This document shows, in pieces, positions 40,460 through 49,861 of a stretch of 61,221 bases of DNA; positions within the stretch are counted from its first letter, which is position 1; the number at the start of each line of letters is the position of its first letter. The notes beneath the pieces were generated by a model. That model made no database searches, was not told the DNA's origin, and worked only from the letters and a program-made list of their open reading frames with translations. The DNA is from a virus. The position numbers and the translations under genes are program-made. The stretch lies in the IMG/VR virus record IMGVR_UViG_3300033143_005346, positions 1 to 61,221 of that record; one strand, written 5' to 3'.

Positions 40460-40954
40460 TTAAGTTGTTTCCTTAATTTCAACCTTTAAAAGTTCTGCAT
40501 CACCAGAAGCGGTATCGCTCACAGCATCCCTTGTTATTTTTAATCGAAAAGCCTCTCCAACTGCAATACTATCCATCTGAGCACCATTTGTAAACGCAAT
40601 ACTCACAATATCAACATCACCAGAATTTCCAGGAACAGTGATGTCGTCAACACTTTGGACGGGTTCAAAACCATCTGAATCAATGTCCTGTTGCTGGTCC
40701 CCAATCCTTTCAAAAGCTGCATCCCAGTCGATATTGCCAGATTCAGCGGTTGACATTGCATAATGAATATAAACCGTTACGCCACTACCATCATAATTTC
40801 TCGGCATGATGGCAGAAAATACCGCACTCCAGTTTTCTGCATCATCAAAATCAAGAACAGGGTGTTGATTGCGCCTATCCGGCACAGCCATAACGGTAGC
40901 CGTTGGCTCATTATGTAAAGGAGTAAAAATAAGTAATGTATCACCGGAAGCCAT
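40460..40954 (-). CDS. Conserved tail/tip protein
   Basis: 164 aa. MASGDTLLIFTPLHNEPTAT, then NQHPVLDFDDAENWSAVFSA with IMPRNYDGSGVTVYIHYAM and WDAAFERIG is a pattern I recognise in many phages as a small jelly-roll structural protein. It starts at a TAATG overlap with the previous stop. It is likely a fibre-tip or decoration component. Confidence 0.65.
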   Translation of the reverse strand: MASGDTLLIFTPLHNEPTATVMAVPDRRNQHPVLDFDDAENWSAVFSAIMPRNYDGSGVTVYIHYAMSTAESGNIDWDAAFERIGDQQQDIDSDGFEPVQSVDDITVPGNSGDVDIVSIAFTNGAQMDSIAVGEAFRLKITRDAVSDTASGDAELLKVEIKETT

Positions 40955-41208
40955 TATATCACCTCGTATCGTTTGTTTGCTACAAAAAAGAAAATTAATG
41001 CCTTATCTGCCGAATCAAGTTCAGTTCTTGCTGGAAGTGGGATGGCCAGGTTGTAAGAAGCTGCATTGTCTTCAATCCACTGGTCTGCTGCATCGACAAC
41101 CTCCTTCCATTCATCCTTGTCTAATGGAATACCTTTCCTTAAGCGGGAAAAGTGCTTTCCCAGTGAGTGCCGAACCTCTTGCCTATCTTGTTCTGATAAA
41201 ACAGCCAT
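40954..41208 (-). CDS. Small conserved protein downstream of the long fibre
   Basis: 84 aa, helical. SEQDRQEVRHSLGKHFSRL, then DKDEWKEVVDAADQWIEDN and ALIFFFVANKRYE are conserved in small phage proteins that follow tail fibre genes. The function is unknown; a fibre assembly or attachment role is possible from position. Confidence 0.6.
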   Translation of the reverse strand: MAVLSEQDRQEVRHSLGKHFSRLRKGIPLDKDEWKEVVDAADQWIEDNAASYNLAIPLPARTELDSADKALIFFFVANKRYEVI

Positions 41209-41227
41209 TATACCCCCTCATGTGTCG

Positions 41228-44200
41228 TTATGCTATTTCTACTATTGTTGAATCCGGCCTAAAGTATATAGTGTCAGCGCTTAAGGCCCAACCAATTTTT
41301 TGGAGTTGATCCCCAGCAACTGCCGGAGCTGATTGTGTAAGCGCTCCGGTTGTTGCTGAAACATAAATAGGTCCATTCACCCACGTCCAGGACGTATCGC
41401 ATATTTGACCCTCTAATAAAACCACTTTTGTACCGGTACCACTCGACAAAGCCAAGGCCCTGCAAGGCATGGTTCCCGCTGCGCTGGCGTCGCATCTTTC
41501 ATAATGAAAGTCAGCAGCACAATAAAGAGCGTTGCCGAAGACAGCCGAAGCATCATCAGTCACTACAGTTAAGGTTCTCCCGCGGTAAGTAGAAGTGACT
41601 GTGAGAATGGCCTCTCCGGTATTTATGGGTTCCCAGGTTCCGCCGGTGTCCTTACTCTCCATAACCCCAGAATTATCTCTGACCCCGTATCCGGTCGATC
41701 CTAACGTAGTGTTAAAATTAAGATATCCACCGGTTCCGTAAATTGCCAGAATATGATTGTCCATCTCACCGCGTAAAAATTCATAGGATGAATTCCCAAT
41801 AACAAATTGATCGTCTGCAGTATTTGACGCAAACTCACGATCACCAAGGACAATATTCCGCGAACCGGTAGAAAGAGACCTTCCTCCGGTATATCCCAGG
41901 CAGAGATTTTCCGTGCCTGTACTGACAGTGTACCCAGCCTCATATCCGACCGCAATGTTTGATCCGCCCGTTGTTACATTATAAAGAGTTTTCGCTCCAA
42001 TTGCTACACAAACACCAGCTGTTGCTTCAGTAAAAACTCCGCGCATTGCCTGGAACCCAAAGGCACTGTTGTTGTTGCCAGTTGGGAAGGAACATGCCAA
42101 GGTCCCGAAGGCAGAATTACCGTTGCCAGAGGACAATTCCTGAAAGGCGAGAGTCCCAACGGCTGTATTTTGATAGCCATCCGTTACTAATTTGCCTACA
42201 CTGCGGCCAATCAGCACGTTGCTGTCTCCGGTTGTCATTCCATAGCCAGCTTCATTCCCAATCAGCGTATTCCAATAATAAGTAGAGGTTGTGTCTACCC
42301 CCCTGCCAGCATCATATCCTATTATAACATTTTCGCCACCAGAAGAAGCCCCAAGGAATAAAGCTGCATAATTTCCGATAATAATATTTTTGTCGGCCGA
42401 AGCACCAGTAAGGTCGTTTCCGGCACTTACACCAGCTATAAAGTTGTCTGTAGAGGTAGAAATTAAAGAAGCCCCAGCACCCGTGCCACCAACAATATTG
42501 TCGTAGGCATCTTCTGAAAAAAGACCGCTACCACCAGTAGTAAAACCAGTCCACGACCCTGAACTGTCTTTAAATTCCATGGTGCCGGTATTATCCCTGA
42601 TTCCATATCCGCCCGATCCTAACGTGGTGTTAAAATTCAAGTATCCATCAGCTCCATAAATGCTTAACTGATGATTGGCCATATCTCCACGCAAAAATGG
42701 ATAAGTAGCCGTTCCTATTCCGAATTGATTGTCGGCGGTGGCTGATAATGGCTCAAGGTCGTAGCCAAGCAGAATATTGTTGGATCCGGATGTAAGCCCA
42801 GACTCCGCCACCTTATAGCCAAGAAGCAAATTGTTTGATCCAGTCGTAAGTTGCTCCCCACATTCAGCACCCATGGCGGTATTATTATGTTTGGTATTTG
42901 AACTCGTACCCAGCAGACACCTATATCCAACAGCCACATTATTGTCACCATCTTCAACTCTACTGTTGGCCGATGCACCTATGCCGACATTGTTTACACC
43001 GGTAAATACATTTTGACCACAAGAAAATCCCACAAAGGTATTGTTGCCATTTACCTGGCCTGTTGCGCCCTGTCCAGCCACATATCCAATACATGTATTT
43101 GCAGTGCTATCTCCATATCGACCGGCCCATATACCTCCATAAAAATTGTTAGTTCCGGATGATGTTTCTCCCCCAGCAAGGGTGCCACCCATGATATTGC
43201 TGCCAGTCTCTGTAAAAATGCCGCCACCATTGGTGTCAACATAAAGTTTAACCGCCTTTTCCGTAGGAACAGCGTCGTCTGAATCGTCTCCCAAAGTCCC
43301 ATCTGTTGAAAATTCGTTTATTGAGGTTCCGTTTAATAGTGTAACTGCACTATTTGTATCAATAAGAAAAGAATTAGCACTGGCACCTGCTTCAATTTTC
43401 ATTACTATAGCGGTATTAGTATTATCATAAAATGTAAGGCTGTCATCTGTATTGCATGCAATATCCCAATATCCAACATCATTTTTTAAAGTAATGCTGG
43501 CGGTATTATTTGTTCCACCTTCGACTAAAATTGTAGCATATCCGGAGGTGTCTGATACATGTAAAAGTTCAGATGGGGTATCTGTCCCTACACCTACTTG
43601 ACCTCCGTCTTCTACAAACAGGCCAAGAGTTCCACTATCATCTTTTAAAGATAATCCACCTGAATCACGGGCACGGATTTCGTCTGTTGCAAAATATAAA
43701 CCATCGGCTTGGGTTATGTTGCCATCAGCCGCGATAGTAACCCTTTCAAGGCTGGTTGTTAAAAATACTAATGCTGCTACGTCTTGAGTAAGTATTTTAA
43801 ATTCGCCTGTTCCTCTATGGACTATATGGGATTCAGCATTTTCCCCAGTATTGTTTCTTAGTATTCTAAATCCAAAATCGCTATAAGTATCATCACCAAT
43901 TAAATCAACATGAGAATATCTATTACCACTACCAAGAGAATTGACTTTTATTGACACTCCATTTGTAGATATCATACCATCCGCATCAACACTCAAAGCA
44001 GGATCAGGACTTCCATCACTCGCCACCAACTCAGAGTGCCTATGAAGTGCATCGGCAATAGAATTATCCGTCAAAGTATCTAACTCAGGACCGGTCGCGG
44101 ATGTATCCGAATGACTTGCTATGGTATGAGAACCACCGGCATGGACGTGGAGTAAATCCGCATTGCTGCCATCTGTTAGCGTTTCAAGATCTGCCTCGGT

Positions 44201-47128
44201 GATATTTGTTGTTTGTCTGAGGGCTTCGCCATTAGCAGCTGGGGCTTGAAGGTTTATAATTTGGTACAAATCGTTCATGTCGATATCAGCAGTCATGGTT
44301 CCAAGCGCTGTGTCTGTACCCTGGGTATGACGAGCAGATGAATTTTCTGAGATCCCAGCATGGTCATGCAGAGTTGTGTCACCCCCACCAGTTAATGTGT
44401 TAAGATTGGTTTCGGTAACATTTGCTGTCTGTCTGATTGCCTCACCTAAAGCAGCAGGAGCCGCAAGGCTTGTAAGCTGATACAGGGTATTCATGTCAAT
44501 GTCTTCAGCCATGGCCCCAAGGGCTGTATCGGTACCCTGGGTGTGCCTTGCGGAACTATTCTCTGAAATTCCATCGTGGTCATGCAGGGAGGTATCGCTT
44601 CCATCAGTTAGTTGCTCAAGGTCTGCCTCGGTGATATTCGCTGTTTGTCTGAGAGCATCACCTGCAGTATCAGGAGCCTGCAAGTTGACCACCTGAAAAG
44701 AACCATCCATGTCAATATCAGCTGTCATGGTGCCAAGAGTTGTGTCGGTTCCTTGAGTATGCCTTGCAGAGGTATTCTCTGAAATGCCGTCGTGATCGTG
44801 TAGAGCTGTGTCGCTTCCGTCTGTTAGTTGCTCAAGATCTGCCTCAGTAATATTCGTGGTTTGTCTAAGGGCTTCACCATTAGCGGAAGGCGCTTGCAGA
44901 TTAACCACCTGGAAAGAATTGTTCATGTCAATATCGGCGGTCATCGTTCCAAGCGTCGTATCGGTACCCTGAGTATGTCTGGCTGAGATGTTTTCTGAAA
45001 TCCCGTCATGGTCGTGAAGTGTGGTGTCGCCGCCACCCGTTAATTCTTCAAGTTGTGCTCCGGTTGCGTCAACAACATCGCTGTGGGAGGTTATTGTATG
45101 TGAACCGACAGAAGGAGCTGCCCATGTCTGGTCCCCCCTTAAGAAAACCGTGTTATCAGCAGATCCGGTCCCCAGTTCAGCGGTTGGCACAAGGGTCGTA
45201 GCCCCTAAAGACGCATACCCGTTGGCGGCACTTTTTTCTGATTCCAGCTGATATTGAGTGTGTGGATCCCCAGTGGCAAGATTTAATAAATTAGTATGAT
45301 CAATCTTAGCTTCATCGATCTGGATTTGAACATCCTCGTCACCACCATCATTTAATGTTGACAATTCAAGGATATTTGTTGTGTTTGAACCGTCGGACAC
45401 CACGATTTTATCTTCCAGGAATCCAGCAGTCGTGTCGTTGGAAGATCCCTTAACCAGCTCGTCTGAACCAGCAGCAATCGTTTGCCAGGTCTGGTCGCCA
45501 CGAAGGTAGGTGGAAGAAGTCGCAGATCCAGTGCCCAACTCAGCAGTCGGCACCAGGATTGAAGCATCCAGAGAGGCGTAGCCGTTGGCAGCGCTCTTTT
45601 CTGACTCCAGTTGGTAGCCGGTATGAGGATCAGCCGCACCCGCATGGGTGGAAATCTCAGCGCCTACTTCATTGTAAACCGAAAGAGCTGTCGGTAATTC
45701 GGTGTTCAGGCTGCCCGAAGAAATAGCAGTAACGATAGCGCTGACTGCCTGGCCGGAATCAAAATTAAATTCGCCGGTAATGTTCTGGTCCCCAGTGACC
45801 GTAAAAACACCATCGGGCCAAACAGAAAAGAAAAACTGGTCCCCAATCACACCACCCGTGGTTCCGCTGAAGGTAGCCTCCACTCCATTGGCAAGCGCCT
45901 GAGAAGAACCCGTAATCGAAGTGCCTGTAAACTCAGGGGTTTCTCCATCATTATTAAGATATAACGTAAAAGTGTTTGGAGAGCCGGTTCCGTCGATCTC
46001 TAAGATATAGTGTATGGGATCTGTCCCTGTGTTGCCAGATATGTCAACAGCACTAAGGTTTAATGACCCCGTTCCTACAAAACTGGTAAGGTCCTTAACA
46101 CCGTTACTGGAATAATATTTTGCCGTTTGAAGATTAAAGCTGCCATTAAGATTAAAATCGTCGGCCATCATTGTAATGTCATAATTCTCAAAGACTAAAG
46201 GCTTCCAGTTGGCACCTGGGCCTCGATAGCTCTGTATAAACCATTCAAACACATCTCCTATGGAGCCAGGATTGTCTGACATAAAAAACTGAAATTTTGT
46301 TGTGTCAGAAACTGTTTCTGTAACGACAATTCGTGCAAAATCGTTAGTCTTTTCAAATTCAATGGTTGACGAATTGCCAATCCCAGGATTCATCAACCGA
46401 AGCTCGTTTGTTGAACCTGCTGGCCCTATATCCACTCTGGACGCAATGGCGCTAAGGACGACAGCGGTATCAACGGTTATGTCCACCTGTCCGGTACCTG
46501 TGTCAACAACCTCTACGCTGCTATCACCTTCGCTGATTATGTCGTGACTGTGGCTAAGAACAGAATAGGTAGCAGAAAGATCTGGGATCCGGTCTATGTG
46601 GACATCTTCGCCGCCAGTCACAGACCAGTCAATATGTTCGTCAGCTTCAAAGTTCGCAAGCTGATTGTGATCAATAGAGCCCTCATGTTGAGTAACGGCG
46701 GTCGCCGTAATTCGATCTACATGAATATCCTCTCCACCGGTTACGGCCCAATCGATATGTTCGTCAGCCTCAAAGTTCAGTAATTGGTCGTGATCAACCT
46801 TGGCCTCGTCGAACTGCAGTTGTCGATCTTCATCGGCACCATCATTTAGGGTAGACAATTCAAGCGGATCAGAGGTGTTGGTCCCGTGTGCGACAATAAG
46901 TTTGTCTTCAAGGTATCCACCCGTGGTGTCATTAGAAGAAACCTTAAACGTATCAGCGGAAGCAGTTGGATCCACATAATATGATAACAATGTCCAGGCG
47001 GTAGTTCCATCACCCATCTTGGATTTTCCGGTATCAGTTTCATAGCCCATCTCACCGTTGGCAAGCGTAGGATCTACCGATGTCCAGTTTGCTGCTGTAT
47101 CTCGTCTAAATTGAATAATATCAGCCAC
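41228..47128 (-). CDS. 1966-aa long tail fibre with YadA-like head repeats
   Basis: GTG start at 47126-47128 overlaps the previous stop (TAGTG). Residues 1-60 are the common fibre N-terminal module (IIQFRRDTAANWTSVDPTLANG, KSKMGDGTTAW). Two copies of NFEADEHIDW with TGGED follow, then a globular middle, two copies of QYQLESEKSAANGYASL, and four tandem 72-residue repeats around HDHDGISEN (about 700-990). From about 1300 there are YadA-like head repeats (NNTFVGFSCGQNVFTGVNNV, NNTAMGAECGEQLTTGSNNL). A hinge module (LRGDMANHQLSIYG and GYLNFNTTLGSGGYG) is present twice, about 309 residues apart. It ends in a small beta tip. Trimeric, surface-exposed receptor-binding fibre. Confidence 0.8.
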   Translation of the reverse strand: MADIIQFRRDTAANWTSVDPTLANGEMGYETDTGKSKMGDGTTAWTLLSYYVDPTASADTFKVSSNDTTGGYLEDKLIVAHGTNTSDPLELSTLNDGADEDRQLQFDEAKVDHDQLLNFEADEHIDWAVTGGEDIHVDRITATAVTQHEGSIDHNQLANFEADEHIDWSVTGGEDVHIDRIPDLSATYSVLSHSHDIISEGDSSVEVVDTGTGQVDITVDTAVVLSAIASRVDIGPAGSTNELRLMNPGIGNSSTIEFEKTNDFARIVVTETVSDTTKFQFFMSDNPGSIGDVFEWFIQSYRGPGANWKPLVFENYDITMMADDFNLNGSFNLQTAKYYSSNGVKDLTSFVGTGSLNLSAVDISGNTGTDPIHYILEIDGTGSPNTFTLYLNNDGETPEFTGTSITGSSQALANGVEATFSGTTGGVIGDQFFFSVWPDGVFTVTGDQNITGEFNFDSGQAVSAIVTAISSGSLNTELPTALSVYNEVGAEISTHAGAADPHTGYQLESEKSAANGYASLDASILVPTAELGTGSATSSTYLRGDQTWQTIAAGSDELVKGSSNDTTAGFLEDKIVVSDGSNTTNILELSTLNDGGDEDVQIQIDEAKIDHTNLLNLATGDPHTQYQLESEKSAANGYASLGATTLVPTAELGTGSADNTVFLRGDQTWAAPSVGSHTITSHSDVVDATGAQLEELTGGGDTTLHDHDGISENISARHTQGTDTTLGTMTADIDMNNSFQVVNLQAPSANGEALRQTTNITEADLEQLTDGSDTALHDHDGISENTSARHTQGTDTTLGTMTADIDMDGSFQVVNLQAPDTAGDALRQTANITEADLEQLTDGSDTSLHDHDGISENSSARHTQGTDTALGAMAEDIDMNTLYQLTSLAAPAALGEAIRQTANVTETNLNTLTGGGDTTLHDHAGISENSSARHTQGTDTALGTMTADIDMNDLYQIINLQAPAANGEALRQTTNITEADLETLTDGSNADLLHVHAGGSHTIASHSDTSATGPELDTLTDNSIADALHRHSELVASDGSPDPALSVDADGMISTNGVSIKVNSLGSGNRYSHVDLIGDDTYSDFGFRILRNNTGENAESHIVHRGTGEFKILTQDVAALVFLTTSLERVTIAADGNITQADGLYFATDEIRARDSGGLSLKDDSGTLGLFVEDGGQVGVGTDTPSELLHVSDTSGYATILVEGGTNNTASITLKNDVGYWDIACNTDDSLTFYDNTNTAIVMKIEAGASANSFLIDTNSAVTLLNGTSINEFSTDGTLGDDSDDAVPTEKAVKLYVDTNGGGIFTETGSNIMGGTLAGGETSSGTNNFYGGIWAGRYGDSTANTCIGYVAGQGATGQVNGNNTFVGFSCGQNVFTGVNNVGIGASANSRVEDGDNNVAVGYRCLLGTSSNTKHNNTAMGAECGEQLTTGSNNLLLGYKVAESGLTSGSNNILLGYDLEPLSATADNQFGIGTATYPFLRGDMANHQLSIYGADGYLNFNTTLGSGGYGIRDNTGTMEFKDSSGSWTGFTTGGSGLFSEDAYDNIVGGTGAGASLISTSTDNFIAGVSAGNDLTGASADKNIIIGNYAALFLGASSGGENVIIGYDAGRGVDTTSTYYWNTLIGNEAGYGMTTGDSNVLIGRSVGKLVTDGYQNTAVGTLAFQELSSGNGNSAFGTLACSFPTGNNNSAFGFQAMRGVFTEATAGVCVAIGAKTLYNVTTGGSNIAVGYEAGYTVSTGTENLCLGYTGGRSLSTGSRNIVLGDREFASNTADDQFVIGNSSYEFLRGEMDNHILAIYGTGGYLNFNTTLGSTGYGVRDNSGVMESKDTGGTWEPINTGEAILTVTSTYRGRTLTVVTDDASAVFGNALYCAADFHYERCDASAAGTMPCRALALSSGTGTKVVLLEGQICDTSWTWVNGPIYVSATTGALTQSAPAVAGDQLQKIGWALSADTIYFRPDSTIVEIA
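41635..42745 (-). repeat. Duplicated hinge module in the long fibre gene
   Basis: The block ending in YLNFNTTLGS and RDN(T/S)G occurs at about 42563-42745 and again at about 41635-41815, offset by about 928 bp (about 309 residues). Between them lies a second set of YadA-like repeats, so the whole stalk-plus-hinge unit was duplicated. Confidence 0.75.
44150..45060 (-). repeat. Four tandem 216-bp (72-aa) repeats in the long fibre gene
   Basis: The codons for HDHDG/HDHAG recur at 44361, 44577, 44793 and 45009 (same base of the motif), exactly 216 bp apart. Each unit includes SARHTQGTDT, then LGTM-type and ADIDMN-type residues and QLTDGSDT. A partial, diverged fifth unit lies on the low-coordinate side. 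The repeats are similar enough to allow unequal recombination and length change. Confidence 0.85.
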
Positions 47129-47562
47129 TATGCAGGACCTCCATCTATGTTTTGCTCTGGTGTATAAATAGAATCGGCACGCCCACCGTCAACATTTTGA
47201 TCTCCGCTAACGCCAAGCGATCCAATGGTAACACGCTTTTTAGCATTAGACGCCGCAGAATCTTCTATCAATATCAAATCAGCGGATATTGGAATAGATT
47301 TAAGAGCTACCGCTGAGATCTCGGCAGCCACATTGTCGTGAATGGCGTCAGAATCAGTACCGCTGCCCCCTCCACCAGAACCAAGAATGTTTACGGTAAT
47401 GGCCTCGTCTAACAGATCCTCAATTGTCACATGCCGACATAATGGGTTCCCAATCCGACCAGCCCAAATATCAAGAGTCTCTTTAACTGGAGACAATATA
47501 CGCTGAAGATTCTGTTCAATACCTGAAGGAAACGGTATCTCTGGTATTTTACAATCTGCCAT
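47128..47562 (-). CDS. Fibre-linked structural protein
   Basis: 144 aa. An N-terminal segment (IPFPSGIEQNLQRILSPVKE, then DIWAGRIGN) is followed by a Gly/Ser linker and by ISADLILIEDSAASNAKKRV, which is a common phage fibre-linker motif. Its tail, GGRADSIYTPEQNIDGGPA, also occurs in structural proteins of other phages. Probably connects the adaptor or nozzle with the long fibre encoded next. Confidence 0.6.
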   Translation of the reverse strand: MADCKIPEIPFPSGIEQNLQRILSPVKETLDIWAGRIGNPLCRHVTIEDLLDEAITVNILGSGGGGSGTDSDAIHDNVAAEISAVALKSIPISADLILIEDSAASNAKKRVTIGSLGVSGDQNVDGGRADSIYTPEQNIDGGPA

Positions 47563-48266
47563 TAAGAGCCACTCCCCGCACTACGAAAATCTGGTTGAAA
47601 ATAATATGATGCCTGGTGATCGGTATAGCCGGATGTCTTTTTATCCGTGGCATCTTCCATATACATTTCCCACTTGCCCCAGTAAAACAAAGCCCCCTTA
47701 AGATCGTTCCAGGGCACCCCTGGCATCTCAAGCATGAAAGCCATTGTACAATTTTCAATTGCCAGTCGATAATCGTCATAGATAAACTGCTCAATCAGAT
47801 CAGAAGATCTCAACGGCATTAATGTCAACCACATATCCAAACCATCAACAATGGCCTGGGTGGGTTTATAAACTAACTGCAATTGTCTCCTGGGATCCAT
47901 TATAAAGCGCCTGGGCCTCGACTCTACCCTCTGCCTCCATCCACGCTCGTTCTCGTCTAAATATCGCTCTGAGGTGGTTTCAAGGTCAATTTGAGACAAC
48001 TCTATGTGTTCCAGCGTAACAACGTCAGCTATGGTATTGATCTGGGTGCTGGTGCCTTCCAAAACGATAGCATCATCGGTCAGATCGTAAAGGGCCTGAT
48101 CGGCCACCACAGAAACCGGATCGATCTGTTCGCGCCACAGCAAACTTTCCCAGCAGAATTTGCGGCACGCTTCTATGATCCAGGATCGGATAATTGCAGT
48201 CGGTGCAAGATTAAAAGCTGGGGCGATGTTTGGCATGAACTCCAGCGGATCGATAGTAAGTGCCAT
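47562..48266 (-). CDS. Head-tail adaptor-like protein
   Basis: 234 aa. NLAPTAIIRSWIIEACRKFC with WESLLWREQ, then RRFIMDPRRQLQLVYKPTQA and YDDYRLAIENCTMAFMLEM follow the pattern of podovirus adaptor or tail-tube subunits (helical ends, beta middle). Two candidate adaptors occur in this window: this one and the DUF6682-like gene at 38973-39641. Which one sits on the portal cannot be decided here. Start/stop overlap with the next gene is TAATG. Confidence 0.55.
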   Translation of the reverse strand: MALTIDPLEFMPNIAPAFNLAPTAIIRSWIIEACRKFCWESLLWREQIDPVSVVADQALYDLTDDAIVLEGTSTQINTIADVVTLEHIELSQIDLETTSERYLDENERGWRQRVESRPRRFIMDPRRQLQLVYKPTQAIVDGLDMWLTLMPLRSSDLIEQFIYDDYRLAIENCTMAFMLEMPGVPWNDLKGALFYWGKWEMYMEDATDKKTSGYTDHQASYYFQPDFRSAGSGS

Positions 48267-48276
48267 AATTACTCCT

Positions 48277-49116
48277 TTAAACCAAAGTGATACTTCTGAC
48301 CTGCATATTGGTCACGGTTGCGTTGGCCTGAAGCTCGTCCACGCCCAGGCTGAAAAAACCTGGAGAAAACAAATAATCGTAATAACGATAGCCCCACGAC
48401 CAGTCAGCCGTAGACTGCTGCAGGACAGTTGTGTAAGTTCCGTCTGTATAAAGGGTTAGCGTGAATTGACTGTTGTCAAAGGTCAGCTCGATAAAAAGAT
48501 CCGTACCAATAGCCAGACCGGTGATCTGGCTCTGGATCGTTCCTCCAGCGTAAAGGCTTAAGTCAATATCGGGGGTATCGTTGATGCTGGCCTGAAGATA
48601 AATGGCCGGTGCAGATTGGTTTGCCACTTCATCGGTCAACCGAAAGAGCTCCATTAAACCAGAAAGGGCTCCTCCGGCATGGGTGGCATTTAGAGTGCTC
48701 CGGAAACCAAAGCGGTCGGTAAAAAAGTCTTTTCCAAAATTTTTAAAAACTCTGGCATCAGCGTTTTGATTTAGGGCAAGATCTACCTGGTTGGCAGCTA
48801 CTGTCAGGCGACCGTTTGGATCAGTCTCAACGTAGGTGGTCCAGTCCTGAACAGTCCAGACCTCGTTGGACAACGTGTCAAAATCATCTATTGGCCGTGG
48901 GCGACCATCGTCTACCCACTGACGGTCCAGACGGTATGGTGGTGTAATATCCTGTGGATGACGCGGCTCCCAGCAGTCAGATGTTCCAGGACCGCTGCAA
49001 GTCAACCATCCCTGCCATTCCTTAAAGCATTGAGACCGATAATACTTGAATCCGCATCGGTCGCAGATAACCAAATGGTCGCCAGGATAATACGCCTTTT
49101 GCGTATGTCGGGTCAC
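48277..49116 (-). CDS. Zinc-ribbon plus lectin-like structural protein
   Basis: 279 aa. Residues 15-55 have VICDRCGFKYYRSQCFKEW, then LTCSGPGTSDCWEPRHPQDI, a zinc-ribbon pattern common in podovirus structural genes. Residues about 80-279 form a jelly roll (FGKDFFTDRFGFRSTLNAT, LFIELTFDNSQFTLTLYTDG), like concanavalin-type domains. It is encoded between capsid and adaptor genes; probably a head- or collar-attached glycan-binding protein. Confidence 0.6.
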   Translation of the reverse strand: MTRHTQKAYYPGDHLVICDRCGFKYYRSQCFKEWQGWLTCSGPGTSDCWEPRHPQDITPPYRLDRQWVDDGRPRPIDDFDTLSNEVWTVQDWTTYVETDPNGRLTVAANQVDLALNQNADARVFKNFGKDFFTDRFGFRSTLNATHAGGALSGLMELFRLTDEVANQSAPAIYLQASINDTPDIDLSLYAGGTIQSQITGLAIGTDLFIELTFDNSQFTLTLYTDGTYTTVLQQSTADWSWGYRYYDYLFSPGFFSLGVDELQANATVTNMQVRSITLV

Positions 49117-49132
49117 GGCTTACCCCCATTGG

Positions 49133-49738
49133 TTATGCGGCCTTTTGGTCGCTATGCGAAAATATCGGCGCACCACTGGTAAAGGCGGTTACGTCATACT
49201 TAAACGCTGTAATACCACCATCATAGTACAGTCCGGTTACACCGGTCTTGTCTGTCTGGTCGGCCTCGGCCACCCAAACTGGTGTTTCCCCAGCCAGGAT
49301 CTTCTGGTTTGACCAGAATACTGTATAGGTGGCAGCAAAAGTACCACTGACCATTATCCGATTACCGTGGCAGTATGGGTCTACAGGATATATAAAACTC
49401 GCTATACCGTTAATGCCAGCCTCAACGCTGTTTGCACCCGTACCTGCGTCTCCGTAGATAGATGTAACCGAAGCGTAATACAGCGTGGACACTTCAGTGC
49501 TACCACTTACACCCGTGATATCCTCTGTCTGAACCTCACCGTTCTGGCCCAAGCCAACAATGGTGAATACAATCGTTGCAATATTGGCAGCGGATGTAAG
49601 CGTAACCTTTTGCGGCGTGAATTTTCCATCTGCCACAGACTCCAGCGTAAGATAACCAGCAGCTGCCAGCTGTTGTGACAATGCTATATAATTAGTATCA
49701 TCGGCAAGCGTGTCGAAGTTTATTTGTTTCGGACGCAT
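49133..49738 (-). CDS. Beta-rich structural protein downstream of capsid gene
   Basis: 201 aa, Thr/Ala/Gly-rich, mostly strands (VTLTSAANIATIVFTIVGLG, NSVEAGINGIASFIYPVD, GTFAATYTVFWSN). Such proteins often follow the capsid gene and may be head-decoration or collar components. It is separated from the capsid gene by 123 bp containing hairpins. No specific family is recognised. Confidence 0.5.
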   Translation of the reverse strand: MRPKQINFDTLADDTNYIALSQQLAAAGYLTLESVADGKFTPQKVTLTSAANIATIVFTIVGLGQNGEVQTEDITGVSGSTEVSTLYYASVTSIYGDAGTGANSVEAGINGIASFIYPVDPYCHGNRIMVSGTFAATYTVFWSNQKILAGETPVWVAEADQTDKTGVTGLYYDGGITAFKYDVTAFTSGAPIFSHSDQKAA

Positions 49739-49749
49739 GAGTGTTCTCC

Positions 49750-49840
49750 GTTTTTAAAAACAGTTATGGTGTGATCGCCCAGGACGGGCAAGGAGCGCCT
49801 TAAACCTATCCTGGGCAAGGGGCCAACGTAAGCCAGCCCC
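49750..49840 (-). terminator. Hairpins after the capsid gene (attenuator-like)
   Basis: The 123-bp gap after the capsid gene holds three inverted repeats. On the message they come in the order: GGGGC/GCCCC (49819-49840), then GCCCAGGA/TCCTGGGC (49777-49816, perfect 8-bp stem), and the 12-bp palindrome GTTTTTAAAAAC (49750-49761), which puts a U5-A5 run just before the next gene. This arrangement could reduce transcription after the most-needed late product or protect message ends, as T7 and other phages do after their capsid gene. Partial termination is inferred. Confidence 0.5.
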
Positions 49841-49861
49841 TATTTCAGTCACAGGCGGTTT

